Shown here in pieces: positions 26,346 through 35,347 of a DNA stretch of 64,000 nucleotides. Location: the NCBI GenBank assembly GCA_963848355.1, contig CAWKDG010000012.1, positions 1,550,001-1,614,000 of the forward strand. The letters run 5' to 3'. The notes beneath the pieces are model-generated. The model made no database searches. It saw only the letters and a list, made by a program, of their open reading frames with translations, and had not been told where the DNA came from. A program made the translations under genes and the position numbers. Numbering within the stretch: the first letter of the stretch is position 1; each line of letters opens with the position of its first letter. The stretch is from CAWKDG01 sp963848355. GTDB lineage: Bacteria > Actinomycetota > Acidimicrobiia > Acidimicrobiales > UBA8190.

Positions 26346-28406
26346 GTGTCCCTCCCCCCGTCCGTCGTCCTCGAGGGGGCCATCCTCGGTCTCGACTACG
26401 GGCTCCTGGCCGTCGGGATCGTCCTGATCTACCGCACCAGCAGGGTGGTGAATTTCGCCCAGGGCCAGCTCGGCGTGGTGGCGGCGGTGTTCCTCGTCAA
26501 GCTGTTCTACGACTTCGGTTTCAACTACTGGGTGGCGCTCGTCATCTCGGTGGCCCTGGCCGCCGCCGTGGGGGCGTTGTCCGAGCTCATCCTCCGTCGG
26601 TTGTTCAACCGGCCCCGGGTCCTCGTCATGGTGGCCACCATCGGGCTGTCCCAGGTGCTGTTCCTCTTCACCCTGTTCCCCTTCATCCGGCCCCAGAAGC
26701 TGTACCGCGCCTTTCCCGTGCCCATCGACTGGACCTTCCATATCGGTACCTTCCTCTTCTCCCCCGGTGAGGTCCTCACCCTGATCGTGGCCCCCGTCGT
26801 GGTCGTCGCCCTGGCCGCCTTCATCCGCTTCTCGTCGTGGGGCCTGGCCATGCGGGCCACGGCCGAGAACGCCGAGTCGGCCCGCCTGTCGGGGGTGTGG
26901 GTGCGGCGGACCTCGACGGTGGCCTGGACCCTGGCCGGCGCCCTGTCGGCGGTCACCGCCGTGCTCGCCTCCCCGGGACAGACGAGTGCCCTGACCGACG
27001 TCCTCAGCCCCGACCTGCTCCTGCTGGCCCTTCTGGCCGCCCTGATCGGGGGCATGGTGAGTCTCCCCGTGGCCTTCATCGCCGGGATCGGTGTCGGGGT
27101 GGTCGACGACCTGCTCCAGTGGAACATCACCAATCCGAGCACCGGATCGGCCACCGTCGAGCTCATCCTCTTCCTCCTGCTCCTGGGGGCGCTGCTCGTG
27201 CGGGCCGCCTCGCTGCAGAAGGGGACCCGGGTGGGGGAACGAAGTTCGTGGGCCATGGGAACCTCCTCCTTCCGCACCGCCGGCGACGCGCTGCGCAAGA
27301 AGGTGGGCTGGACCGGCGTCGGCGCCACCCTCGTGGTGGCGGCCCTCCTGCCCTTCGTCATCGGCGTGGGCCACTCCTTCCTCATGTCCCAGATCTGCCT
27401 CTACGGGGTCATCGCCTTGTCGCTGACCGTCCTCACGGGGTGGTCGGGCCAGGTGTCGCTGGGCCAGTTCGGGTTCGTGGCCGTGGGGGCCGACATCGCC
27501 GCCCACATCGGCGCCAGCGTCCCCCTCGTGCTGTTGTTGCCCCTGGCCGGAGTGGTGACCGCCCTGGTGTCGATCCTGGTCGGGCTCACGGCTCTGCGCA
27601 TCCGCGGTCTCTACCTGGCCGTGAGCACGCTGGGATTCGCCCTGTTCATGCAGACGTCGGTGTTGGCCACGCCCTGCTTCACCCTGCCCCTCATCCACCG
27701 GACGATCTGCTCCGGTCTGCCCGATCCCGAGTCGACCCTCATCTCCCGGCCGTCGCTGTTCGGGCTCAACCTGTCGTCCGAGCAGGCTTTCGCCTGGTTC
27801 TCGTTGGGGGTCCTCGTCCTGTCGGTGCTCATGGTGCGGGTCTGGCGCGACCGGGGGGTGGCCCGCCGCCTCATCGCCGTGCGCGACAACGAGGTCGCCG
27901 CCGGCTCCGCCGGCATTCCCGTGGTGCGGACGAAGTTGCTGGCCTTCGCCCTCTCCGGCTTCATGGCCGGTTACGCCGGCGTGTGCCTGGCCTTCGCCAC
28001 CGAGCGCTTCAGCACCGACACCTTCGACCCCACCTTCTCGATCCTGGTCGTCTCCATGGTGGTGATCGGCGGCCTCGACTCCATTCCCGGGGCGCTCCTC
28101 GGTGCGCTCTACCTCGAAGGTCTGCCCGCCATCTTCGGTTCCACCCCCACCGTCGAGTTCCTCACCAGCGGCGCCGGGCTCCTCGTCTTCATCCTCTATC
28201 TCCCCGGCGGGATGGCGCAGATCCTGCACCGGTTCGGCGACCTCGTCACCGCCGGCGTCGAGAACCTGCGCGACCGGCGCGGCGGCGCCCCACCGGGCGA
28301 TCCGGCCGACGCCCCGTCACAGGACCCCGCCGCCCGTCCTCTCGACCCTGAACCGGGTCTGCGCAACCCGGCCGGTGCCGGCGCGTTGACGATGGCCGAT
28401 CCGTGA
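26346..28406 (+). CDS. Fused LivH-LivM branched-chain amino-acid-type ABC permease
   Basis: 686 aa, GTG start. The N-terminal 290 residues match LivH (LDYGLLAVGIVLIYRTSRVVNFAQGQLG, GLAMRATAENAESARLSGV). The C-terminal 330 match LivM (YGVIALSLTVLTGWSGQVSLGQFGF, LIAVRDNEVAAGSAGIPV, LDSIPGALLGALYLEGLP). Together these give both halves of the channel in one chain. It lies between the MFS-LivF gene and LivG, which it overlaps by GTGA. HAAT-type importers take up branched-chain amino acids, amides or aromatic and dicarboxylic acids. Confidence 0.92.
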   Translation: MSLPPSVVLEGAILGLDYGLLAVGIVLIYRTSRVVNFAQGQLGVVAAVFLVKLFYDFGFNYWVALVISVALAAAVGALSELILRRLFNRPRVLVMVATIGLSQVLFLFTLFPFIRPQKLYRAFPVPIDWTFHIGTFLFSPGEVLTLIVAPVVVVALAAFIRFSSWGLAMRATAENAESARLSGVWVRRTSTVAWTLAGALSAVTAVLASPGQTSALTDVLSPDLLLLALLAALIGGMVSLPVAFIAGIGVGVVDDLLQWNITNPSTGSATVELILFLLLLGALLVRAASLQKGTRVGERSSWAMGTSSFRTAGDALRKKVGWTGVGATLVVAALLPFVIGVGHSFLMSQICLYGVIALSLTVLTGWSGQVSLGQFGFVAVGADIAAHIGASVPLVLLLPLAGVVTALVSILVGLTALRIRGLYLAVSTLGFALFMQTSVLATPCFTLPLIHRTICSGLPDPESTLISRPSLFGLNLSSEQAFAWFSLGVLVLSVLMVRVWRDRGVARRLIAVRDNEVAAGSAGIPVVRTKLLAFALSGFMAGYAGVCLAFATERFSTDTFDPTFSILVVSMVVIGGLDSIPGALLGALYLEGLPAIFGSTPTVEFLTSGAGLLVFILYLPGGMAQILHRFGDLVTAGVENLRDRRGGAPPGDPADAPSQDPAARPLDPEPGLRNPAGAGALTMADP

Positions 28407-29326
28407 CCGACGCCGCCACCGGGCCCGTGACCGGCAGCGCGGCGACCGCCGTGGCCGACGGCGGCGACACCTCGAAGGCGGGCCCGGCCCGCCTCGACAT
28501 CGAGGACCTCGTCGTCGCCTACGGCGGACTGCGCGCCGTGAGCGGCGCCAGCCTGGCCGTCGAGGCGGGGGCGATCGTCGGCCTCATCGGGGCCAACGGG
28601 TCGGGGAAGACGACGTTGCTCGACGCCGTGTCGGGCCTCGTGTCCCCCTCGGAGGGACGGCTGCTGCTCGACCGCGTGGACATGGCCGACTACCGACCCG
28701 AGGAGCGGGCCCGGCTGGGCATGGTCCGGTCGTTCCAGGACTGCCGGCTCTATCCCGAGCTGACGGTGGAGGACACGCTCATGTTGTGCGAGGACGCCCG
28801 CCGCCCCGTCAACGTGCTGTCGAGCACCCTGCAGATGCCGTGGGCGCGTCGGGCCGAACGGGAGAAGCGTGCCGCCATCGACGGCGTGATCGCCTCGTTC
28901 GGGCTCGAGAGGTTCCGGCTCCACCAGACCGCCCATCTGTCGACGGGCACGCGCCGGGTGGTGGACCTGGCGTCGATCGTCCTGGCCAATCCCCGTCTGC
29001 TCCTGCTCGACGAGCCCACGGCCGGGATCGCCCAGCGCGAGGCGGAGGCCTTCATCCCCCTGTTGCAGCGGCTGCACCAGGTGACCGACTCCACCATCCT
29101 CCTGGTGGAGCACGACGTGCCGCTCGTCTTCGAGCTGTGCTCGACCGTGGTCGTCATGCAGACGGGAGAGGTGGTGTCCGTCGGCACCCCCGACGAGGTG
29201 AAGCGCGACCCCAAGGCCCTGGCCGCCTATCTGGGGGCCAGCGACGAGGCCTTGAACGTCTCGGGTCCGTTGGCCGCCTCGTCGACCGCGTCCGGCGACC
29301 CGGAGCCGCCGGAGGAAGACGGGTGA
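28403..29326 (+). CDS. LivG-type ABC transporter ATP-binding protein
   Basis: 307 aa. Walker A is GANGSGKTT, followed by MVRSFQDCRLYPELTVEDTLML (Q-loop) and Walker B LLLLDEPTAGIAQ; the switch His is in LLVEHDVP. The signature is degenerate: HLSTGTRRVVDLASIVL in place of LSGGQQ. LSTGT-type signatures are known in the LivG branch of HAAT transporters, usually paired with a canonical LivF, which here is the MFS fusion. GTGA overlap on both sides ties it into the operon. Confidence 0.9.
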   Translation: MTDAATGPVTGSAATAVADGGDTSKAGPARLDIEDLVVAYGGLRAVSGASLAVEAGAIVGLIGANGSGKTTLLDAVSGLVSPSEGRLLLDRVDMADYRPEERARLGMVRSFQDCRLYPELTVEDTLMLCEDARRPVNVLSSTLQMPWARRAEREKRAAIDGVIASFGLERFRLHQTAHLSTGTRRVVDLASIVLANPRLLLLDEPTAGIAQREAEAFIPLLQRLHQVTDSTILLVEHDVPLVFELCSTVVVMQTGEVVSVGTPDEVKRDPKALAAYLGASDEALNVSGPLAASSTASGDPEPPEEDG

Positions 29327-30624
29327 CGGCGGGGGCCCTCGACGGGATCCGCATCCTCGACCTGTCCCAGGGCATCGCCGGGCCGCTCGGCGTGCTCCTT
29401 CTGGCCGAGCACGGCGCCGACGTGATCAAGGTGGAACCGCCGGGGGGCGATCCGTTCCGGTCCTACGAGGGCTACCGGGTGTGGAACCGCAGCCGGCGCT
29501 CGGTGGTGGTCGACCTCAGAACTGACGAGGGGCGGACGCAGTTCCGTGATCTCGTGGCCAGTGCCGACGTCGTGGTCGAGAGCTTCCGCCCCGAGGTGGC
29601 CGGGCGCCTTGGTCTCGGCTACGAGGACCTGCGCGCCGCCAACGACACGATCGTCCTGGTGTCGTGCCCCGCCTACCCGCCGGGGCATCCGCTGGCCGAC
29701 ACCCCGGCCTACGACGCCCTCGTGCAGGCCTCGAGCGGCCAGATGTGGGCCCAGCCCGGTTGGCGCCCGGGGCCGATCTTCCTGCACATGCCCGTGCCCT
29801 CCATGGGGGCGGTGTTCCTGGTCGCCACCGGTGCCCTGGCCGCGCTGTCGGCCCGCCAACGGACCGGACTCGGTCAGCACGTGCAGACGTCGTTGCTGGC
29901 CGGGGCACTGCTCTTCACGACGCAGCTGTACCAGGACGTCGAGAACCCCGGGCCCGGATACCACGAGCTCATGGCCAAGACGTATCCGCCCGGGATCCAC
30001 CAGACGATGCTCTTCGAATGCGCCGCCGGCGGCTGGATCCACATCTCGGTGATGTCGGGGCTGCCGCCGCTCAAGACCCTCGACGAGGTCGTCGGCCTCG
30101 ACGACGCCCCCGACATCCTCACCCTGATGGGCCTGTCGCCGGACGAGCGCGCCGAGCTCGACGTCCGGCGCCGGCAACGGATGCGGGAGTGGGACCGCGA
30201 CGAGCTGGTGGAGGCGCTGCGCCGCCACAACCACGCGGCGGAGGCGGTGGTGCCGGCGCAGGACGTGCTCGGTCACGTCCAGACCGTGGCCAACGAGACG
30301 GTGGTCACGGTGGACGATCCCGACCGGGGCCGGACCCGGCAGATGGGGGTCCCCATCCACCTGCTCGGCACCCCCGGTGCGGTGAAGGGACCGCAACCAC
30401 GCCGTGGGCCAGCACACCGCCGAGGTCCTCGGTTCCCTCCCGGCCCCCGCCGGCGCCGCCGCATCGCACGGCGCCGGCATCACAGCGCCGCGCACGGCGC
30501 CGGCGCTGGCGCTCGGCGGCGTGCGCGTGATCGATCTCGGCCAGTACCTGGCCGGGCCCTTCGGCCCCATGATCCTGGCCGACCTGGGCGCCGACGTCGT
30601 GAAGATCGAGCCCGTGACCGGTGA
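29323..30624 (+). CDS. CaiB/BaiF-type CoA-transferase, N-terminal domain of a frameshifted two-domain protein
   Basis: Begins GTG 29323 (overlapping the livG stop) with IRILDLSQGIAGPLGVLLLAEHGADVIKVEPPGGDP, a family III CoA-transferase start. Homology runs to GTPGAVKGPQP at about 30399; the remaining 75 codons to the stop at 30622-30624 are frame-shadow sequence rich in Arg and Pro. The natural continuation, VGQHTAEVLGSLP, is in the next frame from 30404. Skipping one C near 30403 joins this part to the second CoA-transferase domain. The whole would be about 788 aa, a known double-domain layout. These enzymes move CoA between carboxylic acids. Confidence 0.75.
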   Translation: MTAGALDGIRILDLSQGIAGPLGVLLLAEHGADVIKVEPPGGDPFRSYEGYRVWNRSRRSVVVDLRTDEGRTQFRDLVASADVVVESFRPEVAGRLGLGYEDLRAANDTIVLVSCPAYPPGHPLADTPAYDALVQASSGQMWAQPGWRPGPIFLHMPVPSMGAVFLVATGALAALSARQRTGLGQHVQTSLLAGALLFTTQLYQDVENPGPGYHELMAKTYPPGIHQTMLFECAAGGWIHISVMSGLPPLKTLDEVVGLDDAPDILTLMGLSPDERAELDVRRRQRMREWDRDELVEALRRHNHAAEAVVPAQDVLGHVQTVANETVVTVDDPDRGRTRQMGVPIHLLGTPGAVKGPQPRRGPAHRRGPRFPPGPRRRRRIARRRHHSAAHGAGAGARRRARDRSRPVPGRALRPHDPGRPGRRRREDRARDR

Positions 30625-31690
30625 CTCGATGCGCTTCTCGGCCAAGCCCTTCATCGGCTGTCAACGCGGGAAGCGGTCGTTGGCCCTCGACCTGAAGCAC
30701 CCGTCGGGTCTGGAAGCGGCCACGCGGCTGATCGCCGGGGCCGACGTCGTCCACCACAACATGACGCGGGGCGTGGCCTCACGCCTGGGCATCGACTACG
30801 CCGCGTGCCGGGAACTGCGGCCGGACATCATCTACTGCAACACGTACGCCTACGGCCTGGAGGACCCGCTGGGCCGCTTCGGCGGCCTCGATCCGCTCTA
30901 CCAGGCGTCGTCCGGTCTGGAGTACGAGGCCGGAGCCGTGCGTCACGGGAACGACCCGCTGTACCTGCGCTTCGGGATGTGCGACACGGCCAACGCCATG
31001 CTCTCGGTCGTGGGCGTCCTGCTGGCCCTCGTCCATCGGACCCGGACCGGCGAGGGTCAGGAGTTGTGGACGTCGCTGCACGACGGGGGGATGGTCTTCA
31101 CCTCCGACGTGTGGACTGGGCCCGACGGTGCCGTGTGGGACCGGCCGCAGATGGACCGGGGACTGCACGGTATCGACGCGCTGTACCGGCTCTACCCCAC
31201 GGCCGGCGACGGCTGGATCTGCCTGGCGGCGGTGACCGAGGACCAGTGGCAGGGACTGTGCCGGGCGCCGGGTCTCGACGACGTGGCCGGCGACGCCCGT
31301 TTCGCCACCGCCGCGGCCCGGCGGGAGAACCGCCGGGAGCTGGAGGAGCGGTTGCACGGTGTGTTCGCCACGGCTACGGCCACGCACTGGGCCGAGGTCC
31401 TCGCCGCCGCCGGTGTCCCGCATCAGGTGCCGCTGGACACCGAGGACGGGCGCCAGATCCTGGGCGACGCCGTCAACGTCGCTCTCGGGTACGTGGCCGA
31501 CTACGAGCACGGGGTCCTCGGGCGGCTGCGTCAATTCGGCCAGCTGATTCAGATCTCACCGACATCGGGACGCATCGCCGGGCCCCCGCCCCTGGTGGGG
31601 CAGCACACGCGGGAGCTGCTGCGCGAGGCGGGCTATCGCGACGCCGACATCGACACCCTCGTCGGCGCAAGGGGTGGCCTACGAACCTGA
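30404..31690 (+). CDS. CaiB/BaiF-type CoA-transferase, C-terminal domain of the same broken protein
   Basis: From 30404 (GTG) the frame first gives the end of domain one (VGQHTAEVLGSLPAPAG), then a linker. A second complete CoA-transferase family III domain follows: VRVIDLGQYLAGPFGPMILADLGADVVKIEPVTGDSMR, NMTRGVASRLGIDY and IIYCNTYAYGLEDPLG. The domain-one tail at its start shows that the original gene was a fusion and not two neighbours. The segment could still be translated separately from GTG 30404. Family III catalytic aspartates cannot be placed with certainty here. Confidence 0.8.
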   Translation: MGQHTAEVLGSLPAPAGAAASHGAGITAPRTAPALALGGVRVIDLGQYLAGPFGPMILADLGADVVKIEPVTGDSMRFSAKPFIGCQRGKRSLALDLKHPSGLEAATRLIAGADVVHHNMTRGVASRLGIDYAACRELRPDIIYCNTYAYGLEDPLGRFGGLDPLYQASSGLEYEAGAVRHGNDPLYLRFGMCDTANAMLSVVGVLLALVHRTRTGEGQELWTSLHDGGMVFTSDVWTGPDGAVWDRPQMDRGLHGIDALYRLYPTAGDGWICLAAVTEDQWQGLCRAPGLDDVAGDARFATAAARRENRRELEERLHGVFATATATHWAEVLAAAGVPHQVPLDTEDGRQILGDAVNVALGYVADYEHGVLGRLRQFGQLIQISPTSGRIAGPPPLVGQHTRELLREAGYRDADIDTLVGARGGLRT

Positions 31691-31745
31691 CGACGCCTAC
31701 CGGGAGCGTTTCGTCACGTGACACGGGCTCCGTGGCCCGCCACCG

Positions 31746-32615
31746 TCAGCCCGCGGGGTCGGGGGGGCGGGCCGGTCCGTAGGGACGGGGACCCCGCAGG
31801 GTGACGCGGTGAGCGACGCGCAGCGCGTCGCCGTAGTCGTCGAGGGCGTAGTGCAACGTGGCCCGGTTGTCCCAGAAAGCGACGGCACCCACCTGCCACC
31901 GGAAGCGGCAGCTGAACTCGGGGCGCTGGCAGTGGCGGTAGAGCAGATCGAGGAAGGCGGTGGACTCGAGGGGGGAGAAGCCTTCGATGAAGCGCGTGAA
32001 CTGCGAGTTGACGAAGAGCCCGTTGCGGCCCGTCTCGGGGTGGGTGCGGACGACCGGGTGTGACGTCGGCAGGAGCTTGTCGTGGCGTTTGCCGTCCCAT
32101 TCGTAGCCGCCGTTGGCCTCGACGTCGGCGGCGAACCACGGGTCGTGGTGCCAGGCGATGAGCCCGTCGCAGAACCGGCGGATGGGTTCCGAGAGCGCGT
32201 CGTAGGCGGCCTGGAGGCTCACCCACATCGTGTCCCCCCCCACGGCCGGGGCCTCGCGCATGTGGAGGATGGACCCGAGCGGCGGTGTGGCCAGGAAGGT
32301 GATGTCGGTGTGCCACCACGAGGCGCGGTCCTCGCGTCCGTCGATGGGGAGGACTTCGGGATGGCCCTTCAAGGAATCGATGACCGGATGGGCGGGGGTG
32401 ACCTCGCCGAATTGCCGGGCGAAGTCCGTCTGCACCTCGGGGCTCAGGTCCTGATCGAGGAAGAACAGGACGAGGTGATGGGCCAGGGCCGCCTTCACCT
32501 GGGCCACCACCGCGTCCCCGAGCGGGCGGGACAGATCGAGGCCGTGGACCTCGGCCCCGATGACGGGGGAGATCGGTCTGATGTCGAGCTCCGTCGCGAT
32601 GACCACGTCGTCCAT
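31746..32615 (-). CDS. TauD/TfdA family 2OG-Fe(II) dioxygenase (copy 2)
   Basis: 289 aa. HxD is in SWWHTDITFL, the distal His in DNRATLHYALDDYGD, and the 2OG-binding Arg likely in LRVAHRVTLRG. DNRATLHYA, HPVIDSLKGHPEVLPID and GGDTMWVSL place it near the alkylsulfatase/TauD branch. ATG 32615 fits the family N-terminus; the frame is open further upstream but without homology. It is convergent with the CoA-transferase and divergent from the importer's binding-protein gene, so it sits inside the uptake cluster and may act on the imported acid. Confidence 0.88.
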   Translation of the reverse strand: MDDVVIATELDIRPISPVIGAEVHGLDLSRPLGDAVVAQVKAALAHHLVLFFLDQDLSPEVQTDFARQFGEVTPAHPVIDSLKGHPEVLPIDGREDRASWWHTDITFLATPPLGSILHMREAPAVGGDTMWVSLQAAYDALSEPIRRFCDGLIAWHHDPWFAADVEANGGYEWDGKRHDKLLPTSHPVVRTHPETGRNGLFVNSQFTRFIEGFSPLESTAFLDLLYRHCQRPEFSCRFRWQVGAVAFWDNRATLHYALDDYGDALRVAHRVTLRGPRPYGPARPPDPAG

Positions 32616-32745
32616 GGTGCCCCACCCGACCGCCGGCCACAACCTGCCCGGTGGACCGGGTGAGAGCCGCCTATCGTGTGCGACCGGCGAGGCACCGGTG
32701 GCGCCCAGACGATTGCGGACGCCCGGCGACGAGGAGGTAGGGGCG

Positions 32746-34263
32746 ATGGCGAGGTCGGACGGGTGGGGTAGGTCGTGGCGACGTCCGGGCGGCCGGGTGG
32801 GTGGGGGCCGCCGTGCCGGTGTGCTCATGGCCGTCGTCATCGTGGCGGCGTTGGTCGTGGCCGTGACGTCGGGAGCGTCGTCGAGCTCGGCCTCGACGTC
32901 GTCGTCGGCCAAGGCGGCCGGCATCGCCGCTCTGAACAAGGCCAGCACGAGCAGTCGTGGTGTCACGAAGACCACCATCAACGTCGTTTTCCCCATCTCC
33001 AACCTGACCAGCCTGGCCTCGAACTTCGGTTTCGCCGGGGACGTCGAGTTCGGCGAGCAGAAGAAGGCCATCCATACGTTCGTGAACGCAGCCAACGCCA
33101 ACGGCGGCATCAACGGTCGCAAGATCAATCCCATCATCGTCACCTTCGACCCCACCAACGAGGCCGAGATGCGGGCCGACTGCCTGCAGTGGACGCAAGG
33201 GAACCCGCCCGTCTTCGCCGTGGTCGACGGGTTGGGGTCGTGGACGGGCGACAACGAGCTGTGCATCACCCAGGAGGGTCACACGCCCTTCATCGGGCAG
33301 TGGACGACCACCACCAACTGGACGAAGGAAGGCGCCCCCTACCTGTGGTGGACGGGACCCGATCAGGCGTCGATCCTGAGCACACTCGTGTCGTGGGCCA
33401 AAGGGGCGAAATTGCTGGGTGGCTCCCGGAAGGTGGCCATCGTGGCCGGAGACCGGGCCAGTGACCAGATGGCCTTGAAGGACTACCTGCTCCCCGACCT
33501 CAAACGCGACGGGCTCCCGAAGCCGATGATCGAGACCATCCCGGCGGGCGCCTCGGACACGGCGGCCACCAGTGCGGCGGCGCCCCTGATCGTGCAGCGC
33601 CTCCAGGCGGCCGGCATCAACTCGGTCGTCCCCCTGATGCCGTTCAACGCCATGTTCCCGTTCCTGCAGGCACAGTCCCAGGAGCAGTACTACCCGAAGC
33701 TGCTGCTGTCGGACTACGAGGGCTCCATCGAGTCGTCGCTCGGGTTGATCCCGCAACCGTACGAGAAGGAGCTCAACGGCCAGGAAGGCGTGACGGTGGA
33801 GACCCTGGGCGGCACCGACGCCCCCATCGCCGAGAGCCTGGGCGGCTACGACCCCGGCGTGGAGAAGTGCTACAAGGTGTGGCACGCCGCCTACCCCAAG
33901 CCCCCCCCGGGTGAGACCCTCATCCACGGAGAGAAGGCGACGCCCTACATCGAGGAACAGGGACCTGTCGCCGGGTGGTGCCAAGGCGTCGAGCTGTTCG
34001 CCCTGGCGGCCAAGAAGGCCGGACGCGACCTGACACGGCGTAGCTTCGTGAAGGCGATGGCGAGCATCTCGTCCTATCAGGGGACGTACTCACCGGACAT
34101 GAGCTACGGGCCGGGGAAGTACGCCGGGCCCAACGACTACCAGGTGGTCGAGATCCACAACAACGTCCCACCGTCGAAGTTGTGCGTCCTCACGTCCCAG
34201 AAGATCACCCAGGGCACGTGTTGGCACGTCATCCAGAGCTGGAGGCCGCTTGTCACGGGTTGA
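32746..34263 (+). CDS. HAAT-type ABC substrate-binding protein
   Basis: 505 aa. A basic N-terminus is followed by a single hydrophobic signal/anchor segment (VLMAVVIVAALVVAVTSG) and a Ser/Ala-rich linker. A type I periplasmic-binding (LivJ-like) fold follows: TTINVVFPISN, FVNAANANGGINGRKINPIIVTFDP, KVAIVAGDRASDQM. No lipobox cysteine is visible, so it may be a membrane-anchored or secreted binding protein. A strong GAGGAGGT lies upstream of ATG 32746. It probably feeds the LivHM/LivG/LivF-fusion importer encoded at 24.1-29.3 kb. Confidence 0.85.
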   Translation: MARSDGWGRSWRRPGGRVGGGRRAGVLMAVVIVAALVVAVTSGASSSSASTSSSAKAAGIAALNKASTSSRGVTKTTINVVFPISNLTSLASNFGFAGDVEFGEQKKAIHTFVNAANANGGINGRKINPIIVTFDPTNEAEMRADCLQWTQGNPPVFAVVDGLGSWTGDNELCITQEGHTPFIGQWTTTTNWTKEGAPYLWWTGPDQASILSTLVSWAKGAKLLGGSRKVAIVAGDRASDQMALKDYLLPDLKRDGLPKPMIETIPAGASDTAATSAAAPLIVQRLQAAGINSVVPLMPFNAMFPFLQAQSQEQYYPKLLLSDYEGSIESSLGLIPQPYEKELNGQEGVTVETLGGTDAPIAESLGGYDPGVEKCYKVWHAAYPKPPPGETLIHGEKATPYIEEQGPVAGWCQGVELFALAAKKAGRDLTRRSFVKAMASISSYQGTYSPDMSYGPGKYAGPNDYQVVEIHNNVPPSKLCVLTSQKITQGTCWHVIQSWRPLVTG

Positions 34264-35314
34264 GGAGGTGGCGCCGGCGGACACCCAGGTCCGGCCCCGT
34301 AACTTCTCGCCGTGGTTCTCGTGGATGGTCCGCCTCTCGGAGCAGGCACTCGTCGACCCGCTACCGACCGAAGGCGGTCGTGTCCTGGACGAATGGCGGG
34401 TGCGGTGCCGGGCCCGCCTGGGAGAGTTGCTGGGTCCGACGCCCCGCCGCGTCCCCCTGGCCCTCGAGACGCTCGAGAGCGTCGCCTGCGACGGGTACCG
34501 ACGCGACAAGGTCGTCTTCGACACCGAGGAGACGATGTCGGTTCCGGCCTATCTCCTCGTCCCCGACGGTCGGGTGGCGCCGGGGCCGGCCGTCCTGGCC
34601 GCCCACGGCCACGGTCCCGGGAAGGATCTCGTATGCGGTCTGGCCGAGACGCCGGCGCCCAACGGCGACTACGCCGTCCAACTGGTCCGCCGCGGCTACG
34701 TGGTCCTCGCTCCCGACATGCGGTGCTTCGGCGAGCGCGAGGACTGGAACCCCGACGACCACTACGCCTGCGACACGAACCTCGTCCATGCCGTGATGGC
34801 CGGGGAGAGCCCTCTGGCCCAGAACCTGTGGGACCTGGCCCGGTGCCTCGACGTCCTCGAGGACCATCCCCTCGTCGATGGCGAACGGATCGGCATGGTC
34901 GGACTCTCCTACGGCGGCACCGTCACCCTGTTCCTGGCCGCCTGGGACGAGCGGGTGGCCGCCTGCGTCGTCAGCGGGTACTTCTCGTCATGGGCCGAGT
35001 CCCACAAGATGCCCTGGAACATGTGTGGCTCGCAGGTGCTGCCGGGGATGCTCGGTCAGCTCGAGCACGTGGACCTCGGGGCCCTGGTGGCGCCGCGACC
35101 CATGCTGGTCGAGAGCGGCACGGACGACGACCTGTTCCCGGCAACGGTGGCCGCCGCCGGGTGCGAGAGGCTCCGCGCCGTCTACCGGTCCCTGGGTGTC
35201 GAGGGCGACAGGATCGTCCACGAGGTGTCCGACGGAGGCCACCAGTGGTACGGGGTGGGGGCTTACCCCTTCCTGGCGCGCTGGTTGGGCGGTGCCGCGG
35301 AGCCCGGCTCGTAG
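34250..35314 (+). CDS. Alpha/beta hydrolase (acetyl xylan esterase/dienelactone hydrolase-like)
   Basis: 354 aa. The nucleophile elbow is GLSYGG, the acid probably in ESGTDDDLFP, and the catalytic His in SDGGHQWYG; an oxyanion-side motif VLAAHGHGPGKD lies earlier. The first 90 residues form a helical cap-like N-terminus (FSPWFSWMVRLSEQALVDPLP) typical of the Abhydrolase_7 group. No signal peptide. TTG 34250 is preceded by GGAGG with 4-nt spacing and overlaps the binding-protein stop; GTG 34268 is the alternative. It probably hydrolyses an ester or amide taken up by the adjacent importer. Confidence 0.8.
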   Translation: MSRVEEVAPADTQVRPRNFSPWFSWMVRLSEQALVDPLPTEGGRVLDEWRVRCRARLGELLGPTPRRVPLALETLESVACDGYRRDKVVFDTEETMSVPAYLLVPDGRVAPGPAVLAAHGHGPGKDLVCGLAETPAPNGDYAVQLVRRGYVVLAPDMRCFGEREDWNPDDHYACDTNLVHAVMAGESPLAQNLWDLARCLDVLEDHPLVDGERIGMVGLSYGGTVTLFLAAWDERVAACVVSGYFSSWAESHKMPWNMCGSQVLPGMLGQLEHVDLGALVAPRPMLVESGTDDDLFPATVAAAGCERLRAVYRSLGVEGDRIVHEVSDGGHQWYGVGAYPFLARWLGGAAEPGS

Positions 35315-35347
35315 CGCCGCCGCCGTCCGTCCTCCGGCCCGGACTCC

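Noticed and set aside
30390..30410. Two independent overlapping CoA-transferase genes
   Set aside because: The downstream frame begins with the missing end of domain one, which points to a broken fusion and not to two intact neighbours.
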